NCBI GenBank assembly: GCA_031290005.1 | Contig: JAITOJ010000134.1 | Coordinates: 1 to 29,551 of the forward strand | Source of the DNA: Treponema sp. | GTDB lineage: Bacteria; Spirochaetota; Spirochaetia; Treponematales; Treponemataceae | DNA: 29,551 nucleotides | Reading direction: 5' to 3' | Part shown: positions 22,730-29,551 of the stretch, piece after piece | How the letters are laid out: every line of letters begins with the position of its first letter | Numbering within the stretch: position 1 is the stretch's first letter | Translations under genes and position numbers: made by a program | Notes under the pieces: model-generated | The model's database searches: none | What the model was told of the DNA's origin: nothing | The model's input: only the letters and a program-made list of their open reading frames with translations

Positions 22730-24367
22730 TTACCACTCGATACGACCCGAACCGGCATCCCCCGAATCGGAGGCGGTCGCCGGGAACAGGATAGTCACCG
22801 TCACCTGGTCGGGATTGGGAGCCGCGCCCACCGGCGGATTGGTTGCCGAAGCAGCGTCGGTATGGCTGAACTGATTGGCCGACAGATTCGCAAAGGTATA
22901 CCCCGCCTTGGCCGTCAGCGCCACCGTGGCCGTGTAGACCGTCATCCTCCAGAAGCCCTCGTTTACCGGGTCAAATATGACGCCGGTATGTGCCGTATTG
23001 CCGTGGCTCCACGTTACGGTGCCCGTGTACTGGCCGGTCTCAAAGGAACCGGTATTGGAGGAACCAGTATCAAGCGAAGGGTTCGGCCCATCGGCGGTTT
23101 TCGGTGTGCCGATAAAGGCGGTCAAGTCCTTCATCAAAGACGACGGCTGACCGCCCACGGTAATGCTGATGGCGCCGTGGCCGTTACTGCCAGGATTGGC
23201 CGCAAAATCCGTATTCCCGTCCTGCGCCTGGTCGTCAAACCCATTGCGGATGACCCACACCGGCATTCCGGTCTGGTCCCAGCGGTCAGCCGTAACCGCG
23301 AAGGGCACATATTTCAGATTAAAGTAAAAGCGACCGGTTCCCTTTGCGTCTCCGGTGGTGAACGCGTATTGCAGGCTCCCCGCGGTTTGTGCGCCCGCCG
23401 CGAGGCTGTCGGCAAGGGGGGCGTCAGAGGAGGCGAACACATAATGCCCCGCGTTTTGTGTCACCGTTATCCCGGCAGCGTCCAGCGCAGCGTTTCCTCC
23501 GCTATAACCCCCCAGAGAAATCTTTGTGGCATAGGAATCCTGAGCGCCGGGGACGCTGTTGCCTTCCCAGGTGCTCCCGTCACGCCGGATACCCGGTTCC
23601 GCCAGTTTGAGCGGCCACAGACCGTCCCCGGCGGCGTTTGCCCCGGCTTGTACCGCGCCCAGTTTCACCTGAGCCAGACAGACCGCGCCGGGGGACAGAG
23701 CCGCCTGAGCCGGGGTATAATTGACCAAAGCCCGCCGGTTAAAGCCCGGATTGATCACAACGTCGTTTCCCGTATCGTCAATAAGGGTCACGTCAACTAT
23801 CACCGGAACCAGCGGCAGCGTCACCGTATTAAGGCCGGGGCTTATGGATTTCTTGGCATATCCGCCGGCCAGCAGGGTCGGTTTTTCCCCCTGACTGGAC
23901 AGATCGTTCTTATGCCCCTGAAGTATCAAAAAATGATAGGTCTTCCCTGATTTCAGCCGGACTGACAAGGCCGTTTTGCTGGCCGTGGTCTGGTCAAAAG
24001 CAGAGATTGTCCCGTCCGCCAGACTTGAGTCTTCCATAACGATGACTTGCGCGTAATTCCTCACCCCCCGGTCCGTGCTCTGGATGTCCGCGTTTCCCGC
24101 GCCAAAGACGTTCCGCGCCGGGGAATTTTTCCCAAAGGGATGCAGGACAAGCAGCAGTTCCCCGTTCCCCGCAGGGCTTAATTCCCCTTCAACTTCGAGA
24201 GGCGGCCCCCACGCAATCCCGCCATCTTTTGAGGCAGGCGCCGTGTCCAGCAAAACAGGGGAACACCCCGCCCACATGCCGACAAGCAGGCCGGCGACCA
24301 GCACAACCAGGCCAATAGCAATGCCAAAGGCCGCCAAAGTTGATTTGTTTAGCTTTTTCATACACAT
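22730..24367 (-). CDS. large surface lipoprotein of unknown function
   Basis: A 545-residue lipoprotein (WAGC, Cys35) that I cannot assign to a named family. After the anchor comes a mostly beta-structured region (about 36-200, VRLKSGKTYHFLILQGH, VTLPLVPVIVDVTL), a middle region with Ala/Gly-rich segments and aromatic strands (RFYFNLKYVPFAV, MPVWVIRNGFDDQ), and a C-terminal segment (TATVALTAKAGYTFANLSANQF...VTVTILFPAT) that resembles modules repeated in large surface proteins of treponemes, from memory. Residues 3-18 (MKKLNKSTLAAFGIAI) match the leader of the neighbouring Ig-repeat lipoprotein, so the two are a surface-protein pair. ATG 24367 is chosen because AGGAGG stands 6 nt upstream; the frame extends to 24421 without support. 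It is divergent from hprK. Confidence 0.72.
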   Translation of the reverse strand: MCMKKLNKSTLAAFGIAIGLVVLVAGLLVGMWAGCSPVLLDTAPASKDGGIAWGPPLEVEGELSPAGNGELLLVLHPFGKNSPARNVFGAGNADIQSTDRGVRNYAQVIVMEDSSLADGTISAFDQTTASKTALSVRLKSGKTYHFLILQGHKNDLSSQGEKPTLLAGGYAKKSISPGLNTVTLPLVPVIVDVTLIDDTGNDVVINPGFNRRALVNYTPAQAALSPGAVCLAQVKLGAVQAGANAAGDGLWPLKLAEPGIRRDGSTWEGNSVPGAQDSYATKISLGGYSGGNAALDAAGITVTQNAGHYVFASSDAPLADSLAAGAQTAGSLQYAFTTGDAKGTGRFYFNLKYVPFAVTADRWDQTGMPVWVIRNGFDDQAQDGNTDFAANPGSNGHGAISITVGGQPSSLMKDLTAFIGTPKTADGPNPSLDTGSSNTGSFETGQYTGTVTWSHGNTAHTGVIFDPVNEGFWRMTVYTATVALTAKAGYTFANLSANQFSHTDAASATNPPVGAAPNPDQVTVTILFPATASDSGDAGSGRIEW

Positions 24368-24475
24368 TCTACGCCTCCTGCGTGAGCTGTCTGTAAATAT
24401 TGAAATTGTTTTGATATACAAAAGTTACAGGTTTGGTTCCCCCGCCGGGGATTAGGGCGAGATACAATCTCCCGG

Positions 24476-24504
24476 TTGAACAAAAAGACGACATCTTATA
24501 TACT
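24476..24504 (+). promoter_or_regulatory. promoter of the hprK operon
   Basis: TTGAAC (24476-24481), 17 nt, TATACT (24499-24504). The start codon is 12 nt after the -10 box, leaving a leader of only about 6 nt. A short palindrome GAGAT-ACA-ATCTC (24459-24471) stands just upstream of the -35 box. The rest of the 149-nt divergent gap shows nothing firm. Confidence 0.68.
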
Positions 24505-24516
24505 AGTTCTCAAAAG

Positions 24517-25506
24517 ATGACTGATAAAAAATTTACTGTGCTGGATTTGCTCGATTTGGACTTACAGGGACACAATGCCCTCAACTTGCGCTGCATGAGC
24601 GGCAGGCGGGGGCTTTCAGGTGAAATCTCTGTGCCCGATTTGAACCGTCCGGGACTCGCCCTTTCAGGGTTTTACGAATCCTTTGCGCATCAGCGGGTGC
24701 AAGTCTTCGGACGCGGCGAAGTCGCCTATCTGAAAAAGCTTGCCGCGGAAAACCAACTACAGGCAGTTCAACAACTTTTTTCATACCCGATTCCCTGCTG
24801 TATTTTCACCCATAATTTGAATCCCCCTTCAGAAGTAACGGTTATCGCGGACCAGGCAAATTGCCCGATTCTCCAGACAGACCTGGAATCCACAGAGTTT
24901 TCAAGCCGTATCCTCCGGGCGTTTTCCAATGTTTTTGCGCCGACAAAAACCATTCATGCGGTGCTGGTGGAAGTGTTTGGAGTGGGGGTGCTCATTCTGG
25001 GAGGATCGGGAATCGGAAAAAGCGAAGCCGCTTTGGAGCTTATTGAGCGGGGACACCGTCTGGTGGCGGACGATAGGGTTGAACTGCGCTGTGTAAACGG
25101 CAACACCGTGTTGGGACAGGGAGCGAATAAAATGATAAGCCATCACATGGAGGTGCGTGGACTGGGAATTATCAATCTGGTGCAGATCTACGGAGTGGGC
25201 GCAATCCGTGACCAAAAGGAAGTACAGTTTGTGGTGCAGTTGGAAGAATGGGACCAAAACAAAGTATATGACCGGTTGGGAACAGAGAACAAAACCATGG
25301 ATTTGCTGGGAGTAAAGATTCCGCTTATTGAAATTCCGGTAAAACCGGGACGAAATGTGCCGATAATTATTGAAACCGCGGCAAAAAACGAACGACTCAA
25401 ATCCCAGGGATATTTTTCCGCTCTGGAGTTTAACCGGAATGTGCTCAAATGGATTGAAACAGACTCGGCTCAGCCCGCTTATTATAGCGGCGATGATTCA
25501 TATTAG
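24517..25506 (+). CDS. hprK: HPr kinase/phosphorylase
   Basis: A 329-residue bifunctional enzyme that phosphorylates Ser46 of HPr with ATP and removes the phosphate again, a signal of carbon status in the cytoplasm. The C-terminal catalytic domain shows the P-loop GGSGIGKSE from residue 162, LVADDRVEL, the family signature EVRGLGIINLVQIYG, and the K-P-G-R-N segment (IPVKPGRNVPIIIETAA). The N-terminal half is the usual HprK N-domain. The start at 24517 gives the normal length; an extension to 24433 would run across the promoter. It is followed 18 nt later by the gene for its substrate HPr. No sugar-specific PTS genes are in view, so the pair is likely regulatory, as in other spirochaetes. Confidence 0.96.
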   Translation: MTDKKFTVLDLLDLDLQGHNALNLRCMSGRRGLSGEISVPDLNRPGLALSGFYESFAHQRVQVFGRGEVAYLKKLAAENQLQAVQQLFSYPIPCCIFTHNLNPPSEVTVIADQANCPILQTDLESTEFSSRILRAFSNVFAPTKTIHAVLVEVFGVGVLILGGSGIGKSEAALELIERGHRLVADDRVELRCVNGNTVLGQGANKMISHHMEVRGLGIINLVQIYGVGAIRDQKEVQFVVQLEEWDQNKVYDRLGTENKTMDLLGVKIPLIEIPVKPGRNVPIIIETAAKNERLKSQGYFSALEFNRNVLKWIETDSAQPAYYSGDDSY

Positions 25507-25524
25507 TTGACAAGGGGGTGTTTG

Positions 25525-25791
25525 ATGGTAGAAAAAATTGTGACCGTGTGGAACCGCGCGGGCATTCATGCCCGTCCGGCGGCGATGATTGCCCAAACGG
25601 CAAACAAGTTTAAAGCGGAAATCCTTATTGAACGGAATTCCGTGACGGTTAACGCCAAATCCATTATGGGAGTCATTACCCTTGCGGCAGGCTACAATAC
25701 ACAAATGAAGGTCTGCGCAGAAGGGGAAGACGAACAGGCGGCGGTGGACGCCATGTACATGCTTTTTGAAAAAAAATTTGAAGAAGACTAA
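25525..25791 (+). CDS. ptsH: phosphocarrier protein HPr
   Basis: An 88-residue HPr with both phosphorylation sites: His15 in GIHARPAA, the enzyme I site, and Ser46 in NAKSIMG, the HprK site. Length and fold are normal. The start is ATG 25525, preceded by AAGGGGGTG; the frame can be extended six codons upstream but that loses family alignment. It sits directly behind hprK and 30 nt before lexA. Presence of Ser46 together with HprK means that the regulatory phosphorylation loop is intact. Confidence 0.96.
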   Translation: MVEKIVTVWNRAGIHARPAAMIAQTANKFKAEILIERNSVTVNAKSIMGVITLAAGYNTQMKVCAEGEDEQAAVDAMYMLFEKKFEED

Positions 25792-25821
25792 GTTTTCTTC
25801 GGGATAAGGAACGGGAAACCG

Positions 25822-26442
25822 ATGAAAGAAATAACTCAACGCCAAAAAGAGGTGCTGGACTATATCAGCGTCTTTTCTGAACAAAATAATGGTCCGCCCG
25901 TCATTCGTGAGATTGCGGCGGCTTTTGGTATTTCCGTAGGCACAGTGCAGGTGCATCTGGAAGCGCTCCGCAAAAAAAACTATATTTCCTGGTCTGATAA
26001 ACGTTCCCGCAGCATCAGGATTGTATCTCCCCAAGCCGGGAATCCGGAACCGGATGACTCCTCTTTCACTCAGTGCGTCCCCCTGGTGGGAACTGTGGCG
26101 GCGGGAAAACCGCTTTTGTGTGAAGAAAACCGTGAGGGGGATGTGCCGGTGGCCCGTTCGCTGCTCAAAAAAAACAAGACCTATTTTGCCCTGCGCGTAC
26201 GGGGCGACAGTATGATTAACGCCGGTATCCTTGACGGAGACATCGCCCTGATTGAGCAGGCCGTGGTGGCGAATAACGGGCAAATCGTGGTGGCAGTGCT
26301 GGATGACGCGATTACCCTCAAGCGGTTTTACCAGGATGGAGCGCGTATCCGTCTGCAAAGCGAAAATCCCGCGTTCGGCCCTATTTATCACCAAAATGTC
26401 CGGGTCGCCGGTATTTTGTCCCACATTATCCGGGAGTATTAG
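25822..26442 (+). CDS. lexA: LexA repressor of the SOS response
   Basis: A 206-residue LexA. The N-terminal winged helix (residues 1-70: TQRQKEVLDYI, PPVIREIAAAFGISVGTVQVHLEAL) is followed by the peptidase domain with self-cleavage site A94-G95 (GTVAAGKP), catalytic Ser130 (VRGDSM) and Lys167 (ITLKRF). It should repress DNA-damage genes until RecA filaments trigger its cleavage. The recognition helix (SVGTVQVHLEAL) differs from the usual SPNAAEEHLKAL of proteobacteria, so its DNA site may differ too. I find no clear inverted LexA box in front of this operon. It is co-transcribed with ptsH and directly followed by holA without a gap. Confidence 0.96.
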   Translation: MKEITQRQKEVLDYISVFSEQNNGPPVIREIAAAFGISVGTVQVHLEALRKKNYISWSDKRSRSIRIVSPQAGNPEPDDSSFTQCVPLVGTVAAGKPLLCEENREGDVPVARSLLKKNKTYFALRVRGDSMINAGILDGDIALIEQAVVANNGQIVVAVLDDAITLKRFYQDGARIRLQSENPAFGPIYHQNVRVAGILSHIIREY

Positions 26443-27462
26443 GTGAGCGCTCCGCTGTACCTGTTTACCGGGCCGGAAATAGGCGGGCAAAACGATGCCA
26501 TCGCAAATCTTCGCGCGGCTCTCAAAAAGTCCGCCGGGGCGCTGGACGAATATTCCCTGTATGCCGGGGATGCCCGCATTGCAGACGCTCTGTCCCTGCT
26601 GGAAAACGAATCGCTCTTTGCCGCGGCCCGGTTCATGGTCATCCGTAATGCGGAGCTTATCAAAAAAAAAGAAGACATCGACCTTATAGCGGAGTGGGTA
26701 AAAGCAGCGGCAAGCCAAAAGTCAGGCTGCCTTTCGACCCTGGTGCTGGCGTCTTCGGAAAATGGAATTGACAAAAAACTGGAAAACTGCGTGCCCAAAG
26801 AAAACCGCAAAATCTTCTGGGAATTATTCGATAACCAGAAAGAAGCCTGGGTGAGAGATTTTTTCAGAAAGGGCGGCTTCACTGTCGAAGCTGAAGCGGT
26901 GGACACTATCCTTGAATTGATTGAAAACAACACCGAGGCCCTGCGCACAGAATGTTCCCGTTTTTTTCTTTGTTTTGAAAAGGGCCACGGGGTAACCGCT
27001 GCCGACGCGGAAACCATCCTCGCCCACAACCGGGAAGAGTCCGCCTTTACGCTTTTTGACGTCCTGGCTGCTCCCTCCCGTCCGGCTTCCGCCCGGCTGG
27101 AAGCTGCGTCCGGGATTTTGCGCCAGATTCGCGGGGCCAAGGACAGCGGGGCGGTTAAACTGATTGCCGGTCTCACCTGGTGTTTCCGCCGTCTGCAAGA
27201 CTGGCACACCCTGCTTGCCGCAAAAGGTTCCCCATCAGACCTGGATTTAAAAATTGCCGGATTCAGTTCAAAAAAAGCCCAGTCTCAATACCGGAATGCC
27301 GCGCGGGTCTGGAATCCCGCCGAAACCCTGGACGCTCTGTCCCGGCTTGCCGGCATAGACGCGGACATCCGCGCGGGACTGGCGGGAGTTGAGGACGTCT
27401 TGCTGGATATGCTGCTTTTTTCTCTGGCCTTCAAGCGAAGTCCTGAAGTCTACAATCCATGA
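26443..27462 (+). CDS. holA: DNA polymerase III delta subunit
   Basis: A 339-residue clamp-loader subunit that opens the sliding clamp during replication. Seen: opening LYLFTGPEIGGQNDAI, NESLFAAARFMVIRNAELI (the family's 'PFLSDRRLVVV' region), TLVLASSENGIDKKLENC, and a C-terminal helical collar domain (VKLIAGLTWCFRRLQDW, LLDMLLFSLAF). Sequence similarity within this family is low, so the call rests on these segments and on length. The start is GTG immediately after the lexA stop, with GGGAG upstream. The final TGA overlaps the next ATG, so holA and the transglutaminase-like gene are translationally coupled. Confidence 0.88.
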   Translation: MSAPLYLFTGPEIGGQNDAIANLRAALKKSAGALDEYSLYAGDARIADALSLLENESLFAAARFMVIRNAELIKKKEDIDLIAEWVKAAASQKSGCLSTLVLASSENGIDKKLENCVPKENRKIFWELFDNQKEAWVRDFFRKGGFTVEAEAVDTILELIENNTEALRTECSRFFLCFEKGHGVTAADAETILAHNREESAFTLFDVLAAPSRPASARLEAASGILRQIRGAKDSGAVKLIAGLTWCFRRLQDWHTLLAAKGSPSDLDLKIAGFSSKKAQSQYRNAARVWNPAETLDALSRLAGIDADIRAGLAGVEDVLLDMLLFSLAFKRSPEVYNP

Positions 27463-28625
27463 GCCATATCAAACGGTTTTGCTGTATCCTGATAATCTGC
27501 GGGGTCAGTTTTTTTGCTCCCCTGGAAGCGGAACTTTTTTTCGGCGGCGGCTTTGCCTTTGACTTGCCCGAAGGATATACGCAAGTCGCCGCTTCGGGGG
27601 ACAACACGCTTGTTTCCTTTGTTCACTCCACAATGCCGGTACAGTTGGCGCTCCGTATCTTTCCGAAACACACTGGCTTTGAACCAAACACTGCCCTGCA
27701 AGATGTATTTTCGCGCCTGAACGCTTCCGGGAACACCACTGAAATCCAGTGGCGGGATAGCCCCTGCATACTTTCCACATTTTCCATGCAGCCTCAGGGA
27801 GGCGCCCGCGCGTCCGGCTGGGCGCTTGCGGTTCGGCTGCCTCAAAGTAAACCAGAGGGAGCCATTCTGGTGGCTCTGGCCTATACCGACGTCCAGCTTG
27901 CCGGCGGCGTTACGCAGCAACTTATTATTTCTACCCTGGATTCCCTGTATATCGACGATGAAAGCTGGTATGAGTCCGGGCCAATCACCACTTTTGCCTA
28001 TCCCGAAGCCGCGCCGGAAAAAATCAGCTTGAACATTGCGGGGCAGCGCATTCAGACAGAAATCAACTCTGCTGACGCGGAAGGCGCTCAATCTGTGGTC
28101 GAACGGGAATTTACGGTGCTCTCCCAATATGGCGCGTCCCCGCTGTTTCGGGAAGCCTGGCAGCGGTATTACCGGCAGATTTTTCGGGATTCCTGCGCCC
28201 GGCTCAAACGTCCGGCCCAGGATATTCTTGCGGCCTTTCAGTCAAAGCCCCCCGCAGAACGGCTCATCACGCTGCTTTCATGGGTACAACAATTTCCCTA
28301 CGAGCGCAATTTTGACACCAGCGATTTCACTTCCCTGCCCGCGGTACTGGCCGGGCAAGGCTCCGACTGCGACAGCCGGGCCATGCTGCTGGCAGTTATC
28401 CTGCGGTTTATGGACATCAATACCGTCCTTTTTATCTCCGATGCCTACCGTCACGCGATTCTGGGTGTTGAGCTGAATTTGAAAGGGGCGAAAATTCCCG
28501 TCCATAACGAAGGAACTGTAGTACATTATCTGGTGGCGGAAACAACCGCCCCGGTTGCGCCGGGGCTTATTGCTGAAAATATGTCGGACCCGGCCAAGTG
28601 GTTTCCGGTGATTTTTCCCCGTTAG
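27459..28625 (+). CDS. exported transglutaminase-like protein
   Basis: A 388-residue protein with a signal peptide (about 1-25, CCILIICGVSFFAPLEAEL) and a C-terminal transglutaminase-like (papain-fold) domain. The likely catalytic residues are Cys304 in GSDCDSRAMLLAVIL and His332 in YRHAILGVEL, with an acidic residue in LVAETT as the third member. The N-terminal half is a beta-rich domain with no name I can give. Such domains act as proteases, peptide-crosslinking enzymes or scaffolds in the periplasm. The start overlaps the holA stop (ATGA). The stop codon overlaps, on the other strand, the stop codon of the convergent HTH-EIIA gene. The function is unknown beyond the domain. Confidence 0.82.
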   Translation: MSHIKRFCCILIICGVSFFAPLEAELFFGGGFAFDLPEGYTQVAASGDNTLVSFVHSTMPVQLALRIFPKHTGFEPNTALQDVFSRLNASGNTTEIQWRDSPCILSTFSMQPQGGARASGWALAVRLPQSKPEGAILVALAYTDVQLAGGVTQQLIISTLDSLYIDDESWYESGPITTFAYPEAAPEKISLNIAGQRIQTEINSADAEGAQSVVEREFTVLSQYGASPLFREAWQRYYRQIFRDSCARLKRPAQDILAAFQSKPPAERLITLLSWVQQFPYERNFDTSDFTSLPAVLAGQGSDCDSRAMLLAVILRFMDINTVLFISDAYRHAILGVELNLKGAKIPVHNEGTVVHYLVAETTAPVAPGLIAENMSDPAKWFPVIFPR

Positions 28626-29278
28626 CACGCATCCTGAATCAGCAGGGCATACACCTCTTCGGTTGTTTTCGCGTTCAAAAGAGCTTCACGTAATTCCTGA
28701 TTTCTGATCCGGGCGCTGAAAAACGACAGGGTTTGCAAGTAATACGAATGTTGATTGTACGCCGCGGCAATCATAATGAGCAGCCGCACCGGGATGTCAT
28801 CAATGGTCTGAAAGTCGATAATATCAACTTTGCTGACTCCCACAGCCACGACTAAATCCGTTACCGAAGAAAGCCGCACATGGGGAATAGCGATTCCCCT
28901 TCCAAGGGCGGTGGACATCAATTCCTCACGCCGCACAATTTCTTCCGTCAGTTCCTGGGAATTCTTAATCTGCGGCGCGTTGGCAAGAATATGGGAAAGC
29001 TCCACTAAAGCATCATGTTTGGTGGAATGGCGCAAAAATACAATACGTTCAGGGGAAAGAATATTTTTTACTTTTACCATATTCCCATTAGCCACGATTT
29101 TGCTTTTTACGGACAAGCGTTCGTTTACCCATCTTTCAATCTCTGATTTTTTAAACCGCCACACGGTGCCGATTTTGCCTGACGGAATGTCTCCCTTTTG
29201 TGCCCATTCATACACAGTCCGTTCAGACACACGCAAATACTGCGCCACTTCTTCAATTGTCAAAATATCATCATCCAA
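28622..29278 (-). CDS. ptsN: excisionase-type DNA-binding domain fused to PTS EIIA (PtsN-like)
   Basis: A 218-residue two-domain protein. Residues 5-53 are a MerR/excisionase-like winged helix (LTIEEVAQYLRVSERTVYEWAQKGDIPSGKIGTVWRF...). Residues about 70-215 are a PTS EIIA domain of the fructose/nitrogen type with phosphorylatable His133 in GRGIAIPHVRL. The EIIA would receive phosphate from HPr, encoded 3 kb away, and could switch the DNA-binding half, so the protein is a likely phospho-controlled transcription factor. The fusion occurs in other spirochaetes as far as I recall. The start codon is TTG, with AAGGAG 8 nt upstream; no in-frame ATG exists nearby. The stop overlaps that of the facing gene. 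Confidence 0.88.
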   Translation of the reverse strand: MDDDILTIEEVAQYLRVSERTVYEWAQKGDIPSGKIGTVWRFKKSEIERWVNERLSVKSKIVANGNMVKVKNILSPERIVFLRHSTKHDALVELSHILANAPQIKNSQELTEEIVRREELMSTALGRGIAIPHVRLSSVTDLVVAVGVSKVDIIDFQTIDDIPVRLLIMIAAAYNQHSYYLQTLSFFSARIRNQELREALLNAKTTEEVYALLIQDAC

Positions 29279-29292
29279 TCGGGTTTCTCCTT

Positions 29293-29307
29293 GTAACTAT
29301 ATGTTAC
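29293..29307. promoter_or_regulatory. palindrome over the transcription start of the HTH-EIIA gene
   Basis: GTAAC-TATAT-GTTAC, perfect 5-bp arms, directly abutting the -10 box of the promoter at 29308-29336 and so covering the predicted start point. The position suits a repressor site; the gene's own DNA-binding domain is the obvious candidate. Confidence 0.55.
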
Positions 29308-29336
29308 ATTTTGCCGTGTTCCGCAAATTATGTCAA
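29308..29336 (-). promoter_or_regulatory. promoter of the HTH-EIIA gene
   Basis: TTGACA (29336-29331), 17 nt, CAAAAT (29313-29308). The -35 box is perfect and the -10 box matches at four of six positions. Confidence 0.6.
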
Positions 29337-29403
29337 GTAACCGCGATAGACGCAAAATACGATAACTTTACTGCCCGCAATTCGCACTTCAAACCCCGTC
29401 CCC

Positions 29404-29433
29404 TTGACACCCTTTCCCCTGCTTTGCTATACT
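29404..29433 (+). promoter_or_regulatory. promoter facing the window end, nearly leaderless
   Basis: TTGACA (29404-29409), an 18-nt spacer and TATACT (29428-29433), with an ATG only 6 nt later at 29440. The gene behind it is lost in the poly-G artefact. Confidence 0.6.
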
Positions 29434-29439
29434 CACCGC

Positions 29440-29551
29440 ATGTTTTTGTATAGTGTGAGTAGACAGATTCTGGGGGGGGGCGGGCGCCCCGCGCGCGCCG
29501 GGGGGGGGGGGGGGGCGGGGGGGGGGGGGGGGGTGTGGAGCGGGGGGGGGG
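29440..29551 (+). CDS. possible start of a gene cut off by the artefact (partial)
   Basis: An ATG 6 nt after a good promoter opens a frame reading MFLYSVSRQIL before the poly-G run makes the rest meaningless. There is no ribosome binding site. The product cannot be identified, and the frame may not be real. Confidence 0.25.
   Translation, partial: MFLYSVSRQILGGGGRPARAGGGGGAGGGGGVWSGGG
29472..29551. other. poly-G low-complexity end, probable sequencing artefact
   Basis: Eighty bases that are nearly all G with a few C, T and A, beginning abruptly at the end of otherwise ordinary sequence. This is typical of a signal-loss (dark-cycle G) read end at a contig edge rather than genomic DNA. It should not be annotated as coding. 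Confidence 0.85.

Noticed and set aside
24459..24471. A LexA box before the hprK operon
   Set aside because: The small palindrome GAGAT-ACA-ATCTC does not resemble the known LexA site forms I could compare (CTGT-N8-ACAG, GAAC-N4-GTTC), so it is only noted as a palindrome.

Overview
The window looks like a chromosomal piece of a spirochaete of the Treponema lineage. It carries many lipoproteins with relaxed lipoboxes, an outer-membrane beta-barrel, an hprK-ptsH pair with no sugar PTS beside it, and a protein joining an excisionase-type DNA-binding domain to a PTS EIIA domain. All of this is read from the sequence. The species cannot be named. The last 80 bases are almost pure G and look like a sequencing or assembly artefact.

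Region 1 (1-15842, all minus strand) is a dedicated alpha-glucan (starch, pullulan, glycogen) locus. In transcription order it holds a LacI-family repressor, a four-domain SusE/SusF-like lipoprotein, a cytoplasmic neopullulanase or cyclomaltodextrinase, a two-domain SusE/SusF-like lipoprotein, a beta-barrel protein, two paralogous CBM6/35-like lipoproteins, a free-standing CBM41 lipoprotein, two tandem lipoprotein pullulanases, a cytoplasmic GH13 glucosidase and the first codons of one more gene. Both SusE/F-like genes have near-perfect sigma-70 promoters (TTGACA-17-TATAAT and TTGACA-17-TACTAT). Copies of a near-palindrome (GTGTATCGATTCAC) lie at or just after the predicted transcription starts and are very probably operators of the LacI protein. 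The whole resembles a Bacteroides starch-utilisation locus in a spirochaete, with a different porin in place of SusC/SusD. Surface lipoproteins would bind and debranch glucan, the barrel would admit oligosaccharides, and the cytoplasmic GH13 enzymes would finish the degradation.

Region 2 (15997-20116) is visibly richer in G+C. It contains a GH3 beta-glycosidase on the minus strand and, divergently, a two-gene chromate-type transporter and a purine nucleoside phosphorylase. It may be an acquired segment. Region 3 (20131-20988) is a toxin-antitoxin pair whose antitoxin is short and lacks a recognisable DNA-binding helix-turn-helix, then an inverted-repeat element and five back-to-back copies of a 23-bp palindromic unit.

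Region 4 (20989-24367, minus) encodes two large lipoproteins with related signal peptides; one is built of Ig-like repeats with a chitobiase-type C-terminal domain. Region 5 (24517-28625, plus) is a tight housekeeping operon: hprK, ptsH, lexA, holA and a secreted transglutaminase-like protein. Convergent to it is the DNA-binding/EIIA fusion gene (28622-29278), whose promoter start point lies under a perfect palindrome. Several promoters place the -10 box only 6 nt before the start codon, which suggests leaderless mRNAs.
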